From: Melastoma dodecandrum
Taxonomy: Eukaryota > Streptophyta > Magnoliopsida > Myrtales > Melastomataceae
NCBI GenBank assembly: GCA_029817715.1
Contig: JARUPY010000465.1
Coordinates: 4,735,001-4,799,000 of the forward strand
DNA length: 64,000 bases
Direction of reading: 5' to 3'
Part shown: positions 51,001-60,869 of the stretch, in pieces
Layout: every line of letters begins with the position of its first letter
How positions within the stretch are numbered: position 1 is the first letter of the stretch
The notes under the pieces: model-generated
What the model saw: only the letters and a program-made list of their open reading frames with translations
What the model was told of the DNA's origin: nothing
The model's database searches: none
Made by a program: the position numbers and the translations under genes

Positions 51001-51275
51001 ATGCCCGCCATCGTTTGGTCGACGTGCAAGAGAAGCTGACTGAGGCAGAGAGACAAATAGAGTTCTATACGAACCTCAAGAATGACCTGACTCAGCAGCT
51101 TGCGTCGATCAATACTCAAGAAATCGAGGAGCTGGAGGCCAATGCTGAGAAGAATAGAGAAAAGGTCGTCGACCTTTATGCCCAGCGAACCAAGTTGAAC
51201 GCGAAGCGACGTGCTCGTGAATCCCTTGTACTCGATTTCAGAGAAGTTGGCGGGTTATGGAAATTAAATTTGTAA
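48088..51275 (+). pseudogene. Plant mobile domain (PMD) gene carried by Tat element A
   Basis: Six exons with GT-AG borders: 48,088-49,594; 49,663-50,096; 50,162-50,230; 50,310-50,439; 50,511-50,609; 50,685-51,275. Exon 1 encodes about 500 aa of plant mobile domain (PF10536 type): NCFYFPEGPMSITLADVKIL near residue 135, then FLSTWLSKFVYCFPGKK and LLWLVHLWSAMWMPG. Exons 2-5 encode a Lys/Ala/Ser/Pro-rich linker with repeats of SPTxAAATP type. Exon 6 encodes 196 aa with a long coiled coil (VDVQEKLTEAERQIEFYTNL). Exon 4 is 130 nt where its phase-0 borders require a multiple of three, giving a stop at 50,382-50,384. The protein would therefore lose the coiled coil. Exon 1 and all other exons are open. 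It converges on pol with a gap of about 130 bp. Host relatives include MAIN/MAIL1. Confidence 0.85.
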
Positions 51276-51406
51276 CCAAAAAACAATGTAATTTCATTGT
51301 TTTGTTTTATTCAATAAATCAAGTGCATTGTGTCTCAAATGAATTTTCTGCCCATTACGCACAATTCATTCTTCCAGACAGCGTTACTGAAGCCTAGCGC
51401 GACTTC

Positions 51407-54400
51407 CTAGGAATTAAGTGCTTCCCAAATTAATGGAGTCCTTCGTTTTAGGATTTTATGATGAGCTTCCCAGATAGTCGCGCGATAGGGTTTGAGATAT
51501 TTACCATTAACCTTTAATGGATGTCTGACCCCACTTCTCGTCATAAGTCGATAACTATTTGATGAGTATGTTTCACATACCTCATATGGACCTTCCCAAT
51601 TAGGGGACCATTTACCCAAAACTTGGTCTTTTGATTTAAGGGGTAGCACCATCTTCCAAACCAGGTCGCCCACTTTAAAATGCTTATGGACAACCCTTTT
51701 GTTATAATGCCTAGCAATCCTTTGTTTATGCACCTCGAGTCGGTCTATTACATCAAGTCGCTTCTTCTCTAGTTCTTCCAAAGCGAGGTACATTGCTTCA
51801 TCTTGTAAATCAGGGTGAGTCGCCCTGAGCGACTTGTATCGAACCTCAATAGGTAGGACGGCATCTTGCCCATATACTAGCGAAAAAGGGGTTTCCCCTG
51901 TGCTTTCTCTCTTAGTAACCCTTAAAGCCCACAAAGTGTCTTGTAATAGTTTGTGCCATTCTCTTGGATTTGCACCAACCATTTTCTGAATATTGTTCTT
52001 TATGAGTTTATTGGTAGCTTCAACCTGTCCATTCGCCTGAGGATAATAAGGTGTTGAGTTGGTGATTGAGAAACCAAACTCCGTAGCGAATTCTCGCATT
52101 TTCTCATTATTGAAAACGGTGCCATTGTCCACTACGATATTCTGGGGAATTCCAAATCTATAGATGATGGATGATTTGAGAAAATCGATCACTTCTTTGT
52201 GATCGATCTTCTTATAAACCTGAGCCTCGACCCATTTAGTAAAATAATCGGTTGCGACTAGAACATAGGCGTCACCTTTACTTGAGTGTGGATGAATTTC
52301 CCTGATTATATCTAAAGCACAAGACCTAAATGGCCAAGGCTTGATGACTGAGACCAAGTCGGACGCCGGGACTCTTGTCACCGGACCATGTTTTTGGCAC
52401 TCTTGGCATCCCCTAGCCATTTCTATGCAGTTCTTTAGCATTGATGGCCAGTAAAAACCATGTCTTTGGATAGTCCAGGACATTTTGGTGCCAGATTGAT
52501 GAGATCCGCATAACCCCTGATGAGTCTCTAACATAATTGGGGTCGCTTCGTCTAAGTCGACACACCTTAGCAGGACTCCTTCCTTGGTCTTTCTGTAAAG
52601 TATCCCATCTATAAGGGTGTACGACAAAGCCTGAGTCTTGATTCTTTGGCTCGCCTTTTGTGTTGGGTCGGAAAGGAAGTCGGTGATTGGCCTCCTCCAA
52701 TCCTTATCGCTTGTCATTATGTCCAGGGTGAACGCGTCGCTTTGGGGAGCTAGGTGGGAAACTATTTCTGGGATACAATCGCTTCCTCTTTTGGCCTTGT
52801 ATCCTGAAGCCTTTTGGGCTAAGCCATTAGCGATGGAATTTTCCCCTCGACCTATAAAGAGGAAAGTGATCGCTTCAAATCGCTCGACTAGCTTACGGGC
52901 GACTTGAAGATAGGGTGTGAGTTTTTCTTGGCATATAGAAGTACCGTTCATCTGATTAATCACCAGTTGAGAGTCCCCCATTACTGTGGCTTTCTTGGCT
53001 CCTAAGGTTAACAGTTCCTTCAGGAGCGTGATCAAGGCTTCATATTCGGTCGCATTGTTGGTGCGAGTTGCTGTCAAGCGATACGCTAGACGAACATCTT
53101 TCCCTAGTGGCGAAAGTATACGAAGGCCTATACCTACGCCGGGTTTCGCCGAAGATCCGTCAAACCAACCCTGCCAGATGTCTTTAAGGGATTCTTCTTG
53201 GTCGATTGATACGAATGGATCGTGACTCACCAAGAAGTCAGCTAGAGCCTGTCCTTTCACCGACTGTTGGGATTTGAATCGTAGATCATACGCGGATAGC
53301 ACTAAACTCCATTTACTAATTCTCCCAGTCAGTAGGGGACTTTCAAAAAAGTACTTTATAACTGGAGACTTGGTAATGACATGAACCTCTTGGGATCCAA
53401 TATAATGTCTTAGCTTAGTAACAGCATAAAAGACTGACAGGCATAACTTCTCCTTAATTGTATAGCGTTTTTCTGTAGCGGTTAGTTGTCTTGACAAATA
53501 GTAGACCGCTCTCTCAGTTTTGTCTTCCGCTTCTTGGGCTAACATAGCTCCGATGACTGATTCAGTCGCTGCCACATAAAGCAGATAAGGCTTTCCTACC
53601 CGAGGAGGAGCAAGTACAGGCGGCTTCATTAAATACTCCTTTAAGCCTTCAAATGCTTTCTGGTGTTCGTCGCCCCACACAAAGTTTCCCTTCGCCTTTA
53701 GTAAAGTCGAGAAGACTTCTGTCCGTCCAGCGACGTTACCAATAAAACACCTGAGATAATTGATCCTTCCTAAGAAAGCCTGTAACTGCTTCTTGTTACT
53801 CGGAGGGTTCAATCTTTGAATGGCATTCACTTTGTTCTGGTCGACTTCTATGCCACGTTGATGAACTAGGAACCCTAAGAAATGTCCTGCTCTTACTCCG
53901 AAAGCACATTTGAGAGGGTTTAGTTTGAGCTGATGCTTTCTCATTTGGATGAAAGCATTCCTAAGATCATTAACATGCGACCTCTCGTCTTTTGATTTGA
54001 CCACTATATCATCTATGTACACCTCGACTGTTTTTGCAATCGAAGCATCAAAAATGGCGTTCATAGCTCGTTGGTAGGTTGCACCAGCGTTTTTGAGCCC
54101 AAACGGCATGACTACCCACTCAGAAATGCCTAAGGGACATCTGAACGCGGTTTTATGGATATCTTCCTCAGCCAAGAAAATTTGGTTATATCCTGAGAAA
54201 CCATCCATGAATGACATAATTTGGTGCCCTGCAGTCTTATCGACTAAGTCGTCTACAATGGGCATGGGATATTCATCCTTTGGAGTAGCACGATTTAGAT
54301 CTCTGAAGTCGATGCAGACTCTAATCTTGCCATTCTTCTTGATGACAGGGTTTATGCTGGATATCCACTCGGTGTACCTCGATGTTCTTATATACCCAGC

Positions 54401-54979
54401 TTTAAAAAGCTTCTTGACTTCTTCGAATACTGCCTGAGTGACTTCATGAGTCGTTCTCCTTGGTGCCTGTTGGACTGGTTTAAACCCTGCTTTGATTGGC
54501 AACTTATGCTCTACAAGTCGGCGATCTAGGCCAGGCATTTCAGTATAGTCCCAGGCGAAACAATCCTTGAATTCCTCAAGAGTAGCCTTAATAGAATTGA
54601 AAAGTTCTTTATTCATTGAAGAACTAACGAAAACGATCCGAGGGCTAGATTCCTCGCCTAAATTGATACTTACAAGCGGGTCACATGGCATCATAAGTGA
54701 CTCGCGACCCTGGACACCGCCTAAGTCGGTATCAATGGACTTAGCTAAGCTAGCCTCAGCATTTACATTGCTTATTTGGCGACCTAATTTCCTAGACTTC
54801 CTAGCATACTCCTGAAGTCGCTGGAGAATATCAGCGACTGCATAGCCTCTTCCTTTGTTACTATCCATACATCCCTTCGTGCAGGAGTCTATCGGGCTCC
54901 AACTCCGTCGCAGTACTTTCCTGGCTCTTAGGTTCCTCCCCCTTGTCGCCATTTGGACTGTTGTTTGTCTCGCCTCCAT
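51407..54979 (-). CDS. Tat element Pol: RT, two RNase H domains, integrase
   Basis: A 1,190-aa open frame. RT has IRVCIDFRDLNRATPKDEYP and catalytic YIDD at 321-324. The first RNase H (~460-590) has lost its catalytic start (YVAATES), as is usual in Tat elements. The second, archaeal-type RNase H (~605-725) has D607, E646 and D669, but the fourth position reads N718 (SIANGLAQ) where the family has Asp. Integrase has HHCC (H820, H827, C858, C861) and D890-D951-E987, exactly 35 residues between the last two. The frame overlaps the protease frame by 119 bp in a different register, so expression as one polyprotein would need a frameshift or the gap is a lesion. The methionine at 54,979 is only the first possible start. 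Confidence 0.93.
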   Translation of the reverse strand: MEARQTTVQMATRGRNLRARKVLRRSWSPIDSCTKGCMDSNKGRGYAVADILQRLQEYARKSRKLGRQISNVNAEASLAKSIDTDLGGVQGRESLMMPCDPLVSINLGEESSPRIVFVSSSMNKELFNSIKATLEEFKDCFAWDYTEMPGLDRRLVEHKLPIKAGFKPVQQAPRRTTHEVTQAVFEEVKKLFKAGYIRTSRYTEWISSINPVIKKNGKIRVCIDFRDLNRATPKDEYPMPIVDDLVDKTAGHQIMSFMDGFSGYNQIFLAEEDIHKTAFRCPLGISEWVVMPFGLKNAGATYQRAMNAIFDASIAKTVEVYIDDIVVKSKDERSHVNDLRNAFIQMRKHQLKLNPLKCAFGVRAGHFLGFLVHQRGIEVDQNKVNAIQRLNPPSNKKQLQAFLGRINYLRCFIGNVAGRTEVFSTLLKAKGNFVWGDEHQKAFEGLKEYLMKPPVLAPPRVGKPYLLYVAATESVIGAMLAQEAEDKTERAVYYLSRQLTATEKRYTIKEKLCLSVFYAVTKLRHYIGSQEVHVITKSPVIKYFFESPLLTGRISKWSLVLSAYDLRFKSQQSVKGQALADFLVSHDPFVSIDQEESLKDIWQGWFDGSSAKPGVGIGLRILSPLGKDVRLAYRLTATRTNNATEYEALITLLKELLTLGAKKATVMGDSQLVINQMNGTSICQEKLTPYLQVARKLVERFEAITFLFIGRGENSIANGLAQKASGYKAKRGSDCIPEIVSHLAPQSDAFTLDIMTSDKDWRRPITDFLSDPTQKASQRIKTQALSYTLIDGILYRKTKEGVLLRCVDLDEATPIMLETHQGLCGSHQSGTKMSWTIQRHGFYWPSMLKNCIEMARGCQECQKHGPVTRVPASDLVSVIKPWPFRSCALDIIREIHPHSSKGDAYVLVATDYFTKWVEAQVYKKIDHKEVIDFLKSSIIYRFGIPQNIVVDNGTVFNNEKMREFATEFGFSITNSTPYYPQANGQVEATNKLIKNNIQKMVGANPREWHKLLQDTLWALRVTKRESTGETPFSLVYGQDAVLPIEVRYKSLRATHPDLQDEAMYLALEELEKKRLDVIDRLEVHKQRIARHYNKRVVHKHFKVGDLVWKMVLPLKSKDQVLGKWSPNWEGPYEVCETYSSNSYRLMTRSGVRHPLKVNGKYLKPYRATIWEAHHKILKRRTPLIWEALNS

Positions 54980-56450
54980 CCTTGGTCGGGGCTACTTCCT
55001 GTAGGACCTCATCTATGTCCTTGTCCGTGAAGTCGGGCCCCCATCCTATCGGCACGATTGGTCCCTCATCGGGCTTGGGGTGAGAGGTGCCATAGCTCAC
55101 AGTGAAGTAGAACTTCCCGGAGGGTTCACCTAGGGGTCCGACAGTAGGGTCTCCTAGCTTGTAGCGTTGATCCAGGGTGAGGTCCTTGATCGTCTTGCAT
55201 GTTTCTGCATGTAAAATGCCCTTGTCACAACAAGAGTATTCATCCGCCCTGATAGTTTCTATTTCAGAGTCAAGCCATAAAATCAACTCCCTATGCAAAG
55301 TCGATGGGATCGCGGCGGCTTTATGAAGCCAATCGCGTCCCAAAAGCGCATTAAACGAAGGGGCTATGTCAATTACGAAGAAAGCAGTTTCCTGCTCGTG
55401 TCTTCCAACGCCTAAATGCACAGAGCATATCCCCAGGCATTCGAACTTCCTCCCATTGAAGCCGCTTACAGCCACGTCGGTTCGCACCAACTCGCTAGGC
55501 TTGTACCCAAGTAGTCTAAACTTGGTGAGCGGGAGAACATTGACGGTGGCGCCGTTGTCTATTAAGACTCGACCCACCAAAACACCGTCAAAGGTGGCTG
55601 CGATGTATAACGAGTGCATGTGTTGTTTCATGCGATCCGATGGTTTCCTCAGCCAGTGCAGAGGGAAGCCAGATGGAAAAGAAGTGACCTTAGAGTACAG
55701 GGTTTTACCTTTCGGTGCCTCTGACTTGCCGTTGCAGGCGAACTCCGCGGGGAGGGTGAGAGCGTTACAGCTCACAAGGGGCCCTTGTTCTGCGTTGAAG
55801 TCGCAGGGCCTGTCCCCTCGTAGAGGAGTGTAGTCGAAGCTTGAGCCTGGGTTTTCTGAGTAATCAGTAGACTTGACCCGTTCAGGCTCTACGACTTGCT
55901 TCTCTGCAGCTTGGTTCCCTTCCGATGGTGGCATCGCAGGGGTCATCCTAGGTCTTTTTTGGGCGTGACTTAGACGCCTTTCCTTTCTCTTTTGAGCCCT
56001 TAAGGGGGGCGTAACCTTCCTTTCTACCTTCTGCCATTGAGACGAAGGGTTAAGGGCTTTGACGAATTTTGGTTTCTTAGAACCAAAAAGGAGTCGGCTT
56101 ACCTCCACGAATCTACCGTCGACTGGGTCATATCCCACCTGCACTGGAGTATTTCCTGGTCTATTCGAGGAAGGTTTGCTAGGGTTCGAATTACCTGTAC
56201 CCTCGGGGCGGACTGCTTTCACCAGCATCTCCCCTTTTGCGGATAAGTCGACCAGCCGCAAGAAATAGTTGACGCAGCATGCTGTGCAGAGCTGGGTGAT
56301 AAGTATCCGATTGTGGGCGATCAGCTTGCATTTCTGGCACAGTAGCTTCTCGTCCAAGAATTGAGCGATAGGAGGTCCCCTCCGCAATTCCTGGGGGTCG
56401 ACTGTTTGTGACGCATATCGAGGCCTGCGACTTGCAGCCTGTTGGGGTCG
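54861..56450 (-). CDS. Tat element protease region
   Basis: An open frame of just over 508 aa, extending upstream past 56,387 without a stop (RPQQAASRRPRYASQTVDPQ). A CxxC pair (LLCQKCK) and a basic, disordered stretch precede the aspartic protease core VLIDNGATVNVLPLTKF (active DNG instead of DSG or DTG) and the closing FNALLGRDWLHKA. It ends at 54,861 (LLHEGMYG) and overlaps Pol. Confidence 0.85.
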   Translation of the reverse strand, partial: RPQQAASRRPRYASQTVDPQELRRGPPIAQFLDEKLLCQKCKLIAHNRILITQLCTACCVNYFLRLVDLSAKGEMLVKAVRPEGTGNSNPSKPSSNRPGNTPVQVGYDPVDGRFVEVSRLLFGSKKPKFVKALNPSSQWQKVERKVTPPLRAQKRKERRLSHAQKRPRMTPAMPPSEGNQAAEKQVVEPERVKSTDYSENPGSSFDYTPLRGDRPCDFNAEQGPLVSCNALTLPAEFACNGKSEAPKGKTLYSKVTSFPSGFPLHWLRKPSDRMKQHMHSLYIAATFDGVLVGRVLIDNGATVNVLPLTKFRLLGYKPSELVRTDVAVSGFNGRKFECLGICSVHLGVGRHEQETAFFVIDIAPSFNALLGRDWLHKAAAIPSTLHRELILWLDSEIETIRADEYSCCDKGILHAETCKTIKDLTLDQRYKLGDPTVGPLGEPSGKFYFTVSYGTSHPKPDEGPIVPIGWGPDFTDKDIDEVLQEVAPTKDGGETNNSPNGDKGEEPKSQESTATELEPDRLLHEGMYG

Positions 56451-56479
56451 GTCTACTCCCTTATACTCTTCCGTAGGTC

Positions 56480-58737
56480 TTATCTCCTTGACAGGGTAGT
56501 CCTAGTGTACCCCTGCTTGACGACTCTCTGGCCAGACGAGTCCATAAACTCAAGTCGCCGTACTGGGCGTTCCGTACCCCGGGCGGCTGCCTCTCCATTC
56601 CCTTTATGCCCCTGGGAACCTCCTCTTCCTCCTCGCGAAGCCAGTCGGCGATCCACACTAGGAGGACTTTTGAGGGTAGTCAACGACATTGCTGCTTCCT
56701 CGAAAGGGGTCAGGTCATACCAGTCTTCTGTCTTACTATCCAACAGGTACTTCTTAAATGTGTGGCATTGGTCCGTCGTGTGAGTGTCATTCAGGTGCCA
56801 GTGGCAAAGCCACTTGTCCCTTCCCTTTGGCAGCCACGCTCAGCCAGTCGCTTCATCAGGGTATTAGCCACCAAGGTCTCGCCAGTTGCTTGCAAATCCT
56901 GCGAGGGTATAGCAGAGTCGTTAATGACTTCTACAAGGTTAACCTCAGTGTCAAATATATCAAACGTATGAATGGCGACTTCGTCGCCAAATGGATTATC
57001 ATCCACCATGGCGACTTCATCGACTTCAGGAAAACAGAGCTCTTTAGACTCTATTAAATCCTGGATTATATTTCTAAAGGACAGGCAGTCCTTGGTAGTA
57101 TGGGTGAAGGAGCCATGCCACTTGCAATAGTTCCTATTTTTTTCCTTTTCTGTCTGAGGGACTCGATGGCCAGGCTTAAGCCTTATCCTTTTCTTTTGAT
57201 AGAGCCAGTCAAAAATGGCGTCGACTTTATCTGTGTCGAAGGAGTATTTCCTTTCCTCGGCATTTTTCTGGGAGGCTTTAGCTTTAGAATTTTTCCTAGT
57301 CAAGGGGTCACATATAGTCGACTCCCCCTTAACGAACTCAGCCACGTCGACTTCATAAGTATCGACTTGGTAGGCTCGATTCAGCTGAGCCTCTTCTGTT
57401 ATGAGTTGATAGTATTCAGTGGCTCTCATTGCCAAATCATATAGATCGGCAAAGCGCTCCCCTTGTAGCTTTTTCCGGAAAGGAATGGACAACGCATTTA
57501 ATGCGATGAGCAACTGGTCTTTCTCCGGTATGGGAGGCCTACACCGTAACAAAGCTTTTCTAAGTTTCATTAAAAACTGCCCCGGGTGTTCCCCATTAGC
57601 CTGCCTAAGGCGCATAACCTCAAACATCGACATGGGGGTATCGAGTCGAGCAAAGGTTTTAACAAACATGGACTGCATCTGAGTCCATGAAGCTACTGAC
57701 CCCGACGGCAAACTTGCATACCAGGTAAAGGCATCTCCGGTTAATGAGTTCGGGAAGAGCTTTAGTTTCCAGAAGTCATTCCCGGCCGCCTCGCCAAGTT
57801 GATGAGTGAAGCGAGCAATATGCTCAAGTGGAGTCATTTCATCTTCGCCTGAGAAGCGAGTGAAGTCGGGCACCCTATAACCTCTAAATAAAGGGAAATC
57901 CCTATCAATGTACGTAGAATAAGGAGACCTGTATAAACAGGTATCATCTCGCCGAGCTATTCCGGGGACGACTTGTTCTATAACCTGAGTTATAGCCTCT
58001 CTTAAGTCTGGGGGCACACCGCCTATCGGCCCCTGCCCTGCGAGTCGAGTCGGCCTTAACGGGCTATACGGAGGCCTTTCTCCCATTGCTTGGCTCATTG
58101 GATCTCTCACATAAAATGGAGGCTCCTCCCGATGATTACTACTCCGGGGTCCAGGCTCATAGGGATCTCCAACTGCGTCGACCATTGGCTCTTTTCCAGG
58201 GCGACGAGACGGAATAAAATCTTCCCCCCGAACTGTTTCCTCTTGGAAGTCCTCTGCCTCGTTCCAATACGTATTCGCTGGTTGATTACGTGAAGAAGAG
58301 GGTCGACCAGGGGGAACCGGATTCCCATGTTCAAAGAGAGCATTCGTCCTTATCTCAGATTGCTCAAAAGTCACGTTACGTGGCCCTTGGGCAGTCCGAC
58401 GAGCGTCTGCCATGAACGTAGACTCCCTAAAGGGGGCCTCTCTCATACGAGGTCTCACTCTTTCCTCAACTCTCGGGCCAGAAAGACGCCCTATTAGAGT
58501 TTGGACATTCATCAGAATACCCTTCATATCAGTCAACTCCTGACGTACATCCCCCAATTCCTTGTGAAACTCCAGTCTCGAAATAAATTCGGACGGGGCA
58601 TGTGAATCAAAAGTGGACTGGTTCGTAGCTGCCTGGCCTCCTAGGGCCGGCGCTTCCAAGTTCATTCCCGGAGGAAGTTCCTGGTCTTCCCCATCTAAGG
58701 GATTCTGAGACTCACGGCTTCGAGTATTTCTCGGCAT
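56480..58737 (-). pseudogene. Tat element Gag, one frameshift near its C-terminus
   Basis: The 648-aa frame starts at ATG 58,737 (MPRNTRSRESQ). It has an N-terminal coiled coil, a disordered Arg/Pro-rich region, the Retrotrans_gag core (FWKLKLFPNSLTGDAFTWYA, GQFLMKLRKALLRCRPPIPE) and a CHHC-like finger (YCKWHGSFTHTTKDC). Near 56,820 the frame shifts. The continuation at 56,830-56,480 carries a second finger-like stretch (CHWHLNDTHTTDQCHTFKKY), while the open frame itself ends at 56,791 (GTSGFATGT). A single-base lesion is the simplest reading. Confidence 0.88.
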
Positions 58738-58761
58738 TTGAGACTAAGATTTTGCTTCCTT

Positions 58762-58779
58762 CTCCCACTGTGGTCGCCA
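58762..58779 (-). other. Primer binding site of Tat element A
   Basis: The minus strand reads TGGCGACCACAGTGGGAG, six bases inside the 5' LTR (spacer CGTTTT). It starts with the TGG expected of a tRNA 3' end. I did not assign the tRNA. Confidence 0.7.
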
Positions 58780-58785
58780 AAAACG

Positions 58786-59746
58786 TGTTCGCCTATAGAA
58801 CGGATCACGTCGGAAATATTTGGCAAAGGACTCACAGGGATTGGATTGTGGTCGCCAGTAAGAAGATGCACAATTTTATTTAAAATAGAATGCAAGTCTT
58901 ACAATCTTAACGAATTAAGGAAAAGGGCTTACAGCCATCAAAAAATGAAAAAAAAGGGGGGCAAGTGGTGACAACGATGTGGAATCCTGTGACGGCGGAA
59001 AACTTGTGACGAAGGCCTTGGAAGCTCGCTCCGTCGGTGGTGGTCGCTGGCGGGAAACTGTGACGAAGGCCCTACGAGCTCACTCCGTCGGTGGTGTCGC
59101 TGGCGGGGGATTGACGGCAAAGGCCCTACGAGCTCACTCTATCGGTGGAAGGATAGTTGACCTATAAACCGGGTCAGGGTATCTAATTCCTAAAGTTGAC
59201 GAACAAACTTCAGAGTTTCGGCTGTGTATGGTCGTGTTTTTGTCTTGAAATATTCCTTTGTTATTTATAGAGGATTTGTACGTGTTTAACACGTAACAGA
59301 TAGATCGTGTTGCAGATCGTGATCCCTAACATCGTGGGAGTGTTTGAACAACCTCCTTGATCTTTGGGATCACGTTCCTGGATAATATGATCAGTTACGA
59401 TCCTTAACAAATGTGATAAATTTATTCCAACCCTGTCGACTTGACTGTACAGACTACGACCGACTTGGTCGACTTATCCAGAATTCCGTCGACTTGACCC
59501 TACTGGTAGGCCTAGCTACTGTTGAGTCATCTTGGTTGACTTTGATCACCATACTCCTTCGTTGTGAGTCGACCTAGTCGACCCCGTTCATAAGTCGACC
59601 TAGTCGACTTCGTCATGAGTCGACCTAGTCGACTTCGTCATGAGTCGGCCTAGACGACTGTATCTTGGGCCGACTCGGAGTGTGACTTGAGGGATTACTG
59701 GGTTTCTGTTCTAAGCCCAGGCCCAAAATTATTTGCCATGTCAACA
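58786..59746 (-). repeat. 5' LTR of Tat element A
   Basis: 961 bp, nearly identical to 46,957-47,891. The main difference is an extra ~26-bp unit of the GTCGACCTAGTCGAC minisatellite at about 59,575-59,655. Confidence 0.96.
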
Positions 59747-60010
59747 GCACCTTTAAGGTCGGGTATAAGAACTGGGATTGATACACAGTTCTCGTTCGAA
59801 AGTGCTATTCGGGAGAAAGACATGCTTGTGGCGGAACTTTTGGCAACTTGAAGAGGTGAAGGGGACGAAAGTGGCGTGATGGGAACCCCAGTCCTTTCGC
59901 TTACAAGAGTTATGTACACGGCGAATGTTAGTGACTGGTTTTCGCTGGTAGCGATGCCAGTTGGGGCGCGTTGCAGAGATATTGGTAGCCCCTCAAATAT
60001 TTTTTATCAG

Positions 60011-60490
60011 GTGCAAGCCTTTTACTTTTTTCTGTGCAAGATGTTTCAGAGTCCTTGTATAAATGAGGTCATTGCAAGAAATATGTAAAGATGAAAAGGG
60101 AGATGATATTTGTTGTTGGAGTTCTGATGATGATCTGGTGATATAAAATGCAATGCCACAAGCCACATGGTCACCTTCGTTGTTTTAGGATTCTTGAATC
60201 ATTTATGATCCAGCAAGGTTGAAGTCAAACTTGATAACAAGTTACACCACCGTAGGCGATTTCCATTAATCGTCTTTGATATGAAGTGTTTCTAGATCTG
60301 ATATGCAACTGAGGATGTAAGCTCGGAAAACATATTTCGGGATGACCAAAACAAGTCTTCTTCAAATGGTCAATCAAAACTAAGGAAGGAATAGATCTTT
60401 CTGAGCTTTGTGAATTTGACGGTGTCTTTTGATTGTGCAGTAAAGTTCTTTAAGTCGCCATTTATTTTGAATTTTCCCTTTCTTTTACAG
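60011..60490 (+). other. Intron of the disrupted host gene
   Basis: The donor GTGCAAGC follows IFYQ at 60,010 and the acceptor TTTTACAG precedes 60,491. It contains no other gene. Confidence 0.6.
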
Positions 60491-60869
60491 GGAAACGGTC
60501 TAACTGACAATTCGTGTTCTGGGCCTCCTCTTCTGAATGAGCACAAATGCAGTGGCATTGGATTAACAGTGAGGAAATCGGACGTGGTCGCCTCCCTCGG
60601 CCAATTTGTTTCTGACATTAGGAGAAATCTAACCTCCAATGGACTCAACAAGACATTCAGCACTTTTGGTGAAATCATTTGTCATCTCCCTAGAGAAACA
60701 AGGTTTTCTGTCATGGGTCTCCATCGAGTCCATAAGCCAGCTACCATTAGCCTCTCTCCAGGACCCCTTTCTTTTTCATTAAACCATCTAAACCCCAGCC
60801 AAGATCGCAGCAGCTTTGAAGAGTATCCAGATCCCAGCACCGAAAGTTACAGAAAGAGCACTTTGAAGG

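Larger units (their letters stand above)
46957..59746 (-). mobile_element. Tat-lineage Ty3/gypsy element with an antisense PMD gene
   Basis: A complete 12.8-kb element in minus orientation, inserted in a host exon with GCACC target duplications (46,952-46,956 and 59,747-59,751). LTRs 46,957-47,891 (3') and 58,786-59,746 (5') are almost identical apart from a repeat-number change and a few bases, so insertion was recent. In element order: PBS, gag, protease, RT, degenerate RNase H, a second archaeal-type RNase H, integrase with DD35E, then an antisense multi-exon gene, PPT and 3' LTR. The dual RNase H is the mark of the Tat (Ogre/Retand) lineage. The leader between PBS and the Gag ATG is very short (about 25 bp). 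Confidence 0.96.
46393..60869 (+). pseudogene. Plant gene of unknown function, split by two retrotransposons
   Basis: Exon 1 starts at 46,393 (MEPLTSAIESTKGFSNSAQE) and ends near 46,497. Exon 2 starts at 46,742 (IEILKRLQREAFSDITKLRD, RQDKVEKILSFYHKSSK). It is cut at 46,956 by the Tat element and resumes after the target duplication at 59,752 in the same frame (RSGIRTGIDTQFSFES), ending at 60,010 (GSPSNIFYQ). Exon 3 starts at 60,491 (GLTDNSCSGPPLLNEHKCSG) and is cut at 60,869 by a second element. A TGA also interrupts exon 2 at 59,849-59,851, where the text continues in frame (MYTANVSDWFSLVAMPVG). I believe this is a conserved plant protein, but I cannot give it a function. It is disrupted three times. 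Confidence 0.82.

Noticed and set aside
46957..59746. Plus orientation for the Tat element
   Set aside because: PBS, PPT, gag and pol all read on the minus strand; only the PMD gene is on plus.
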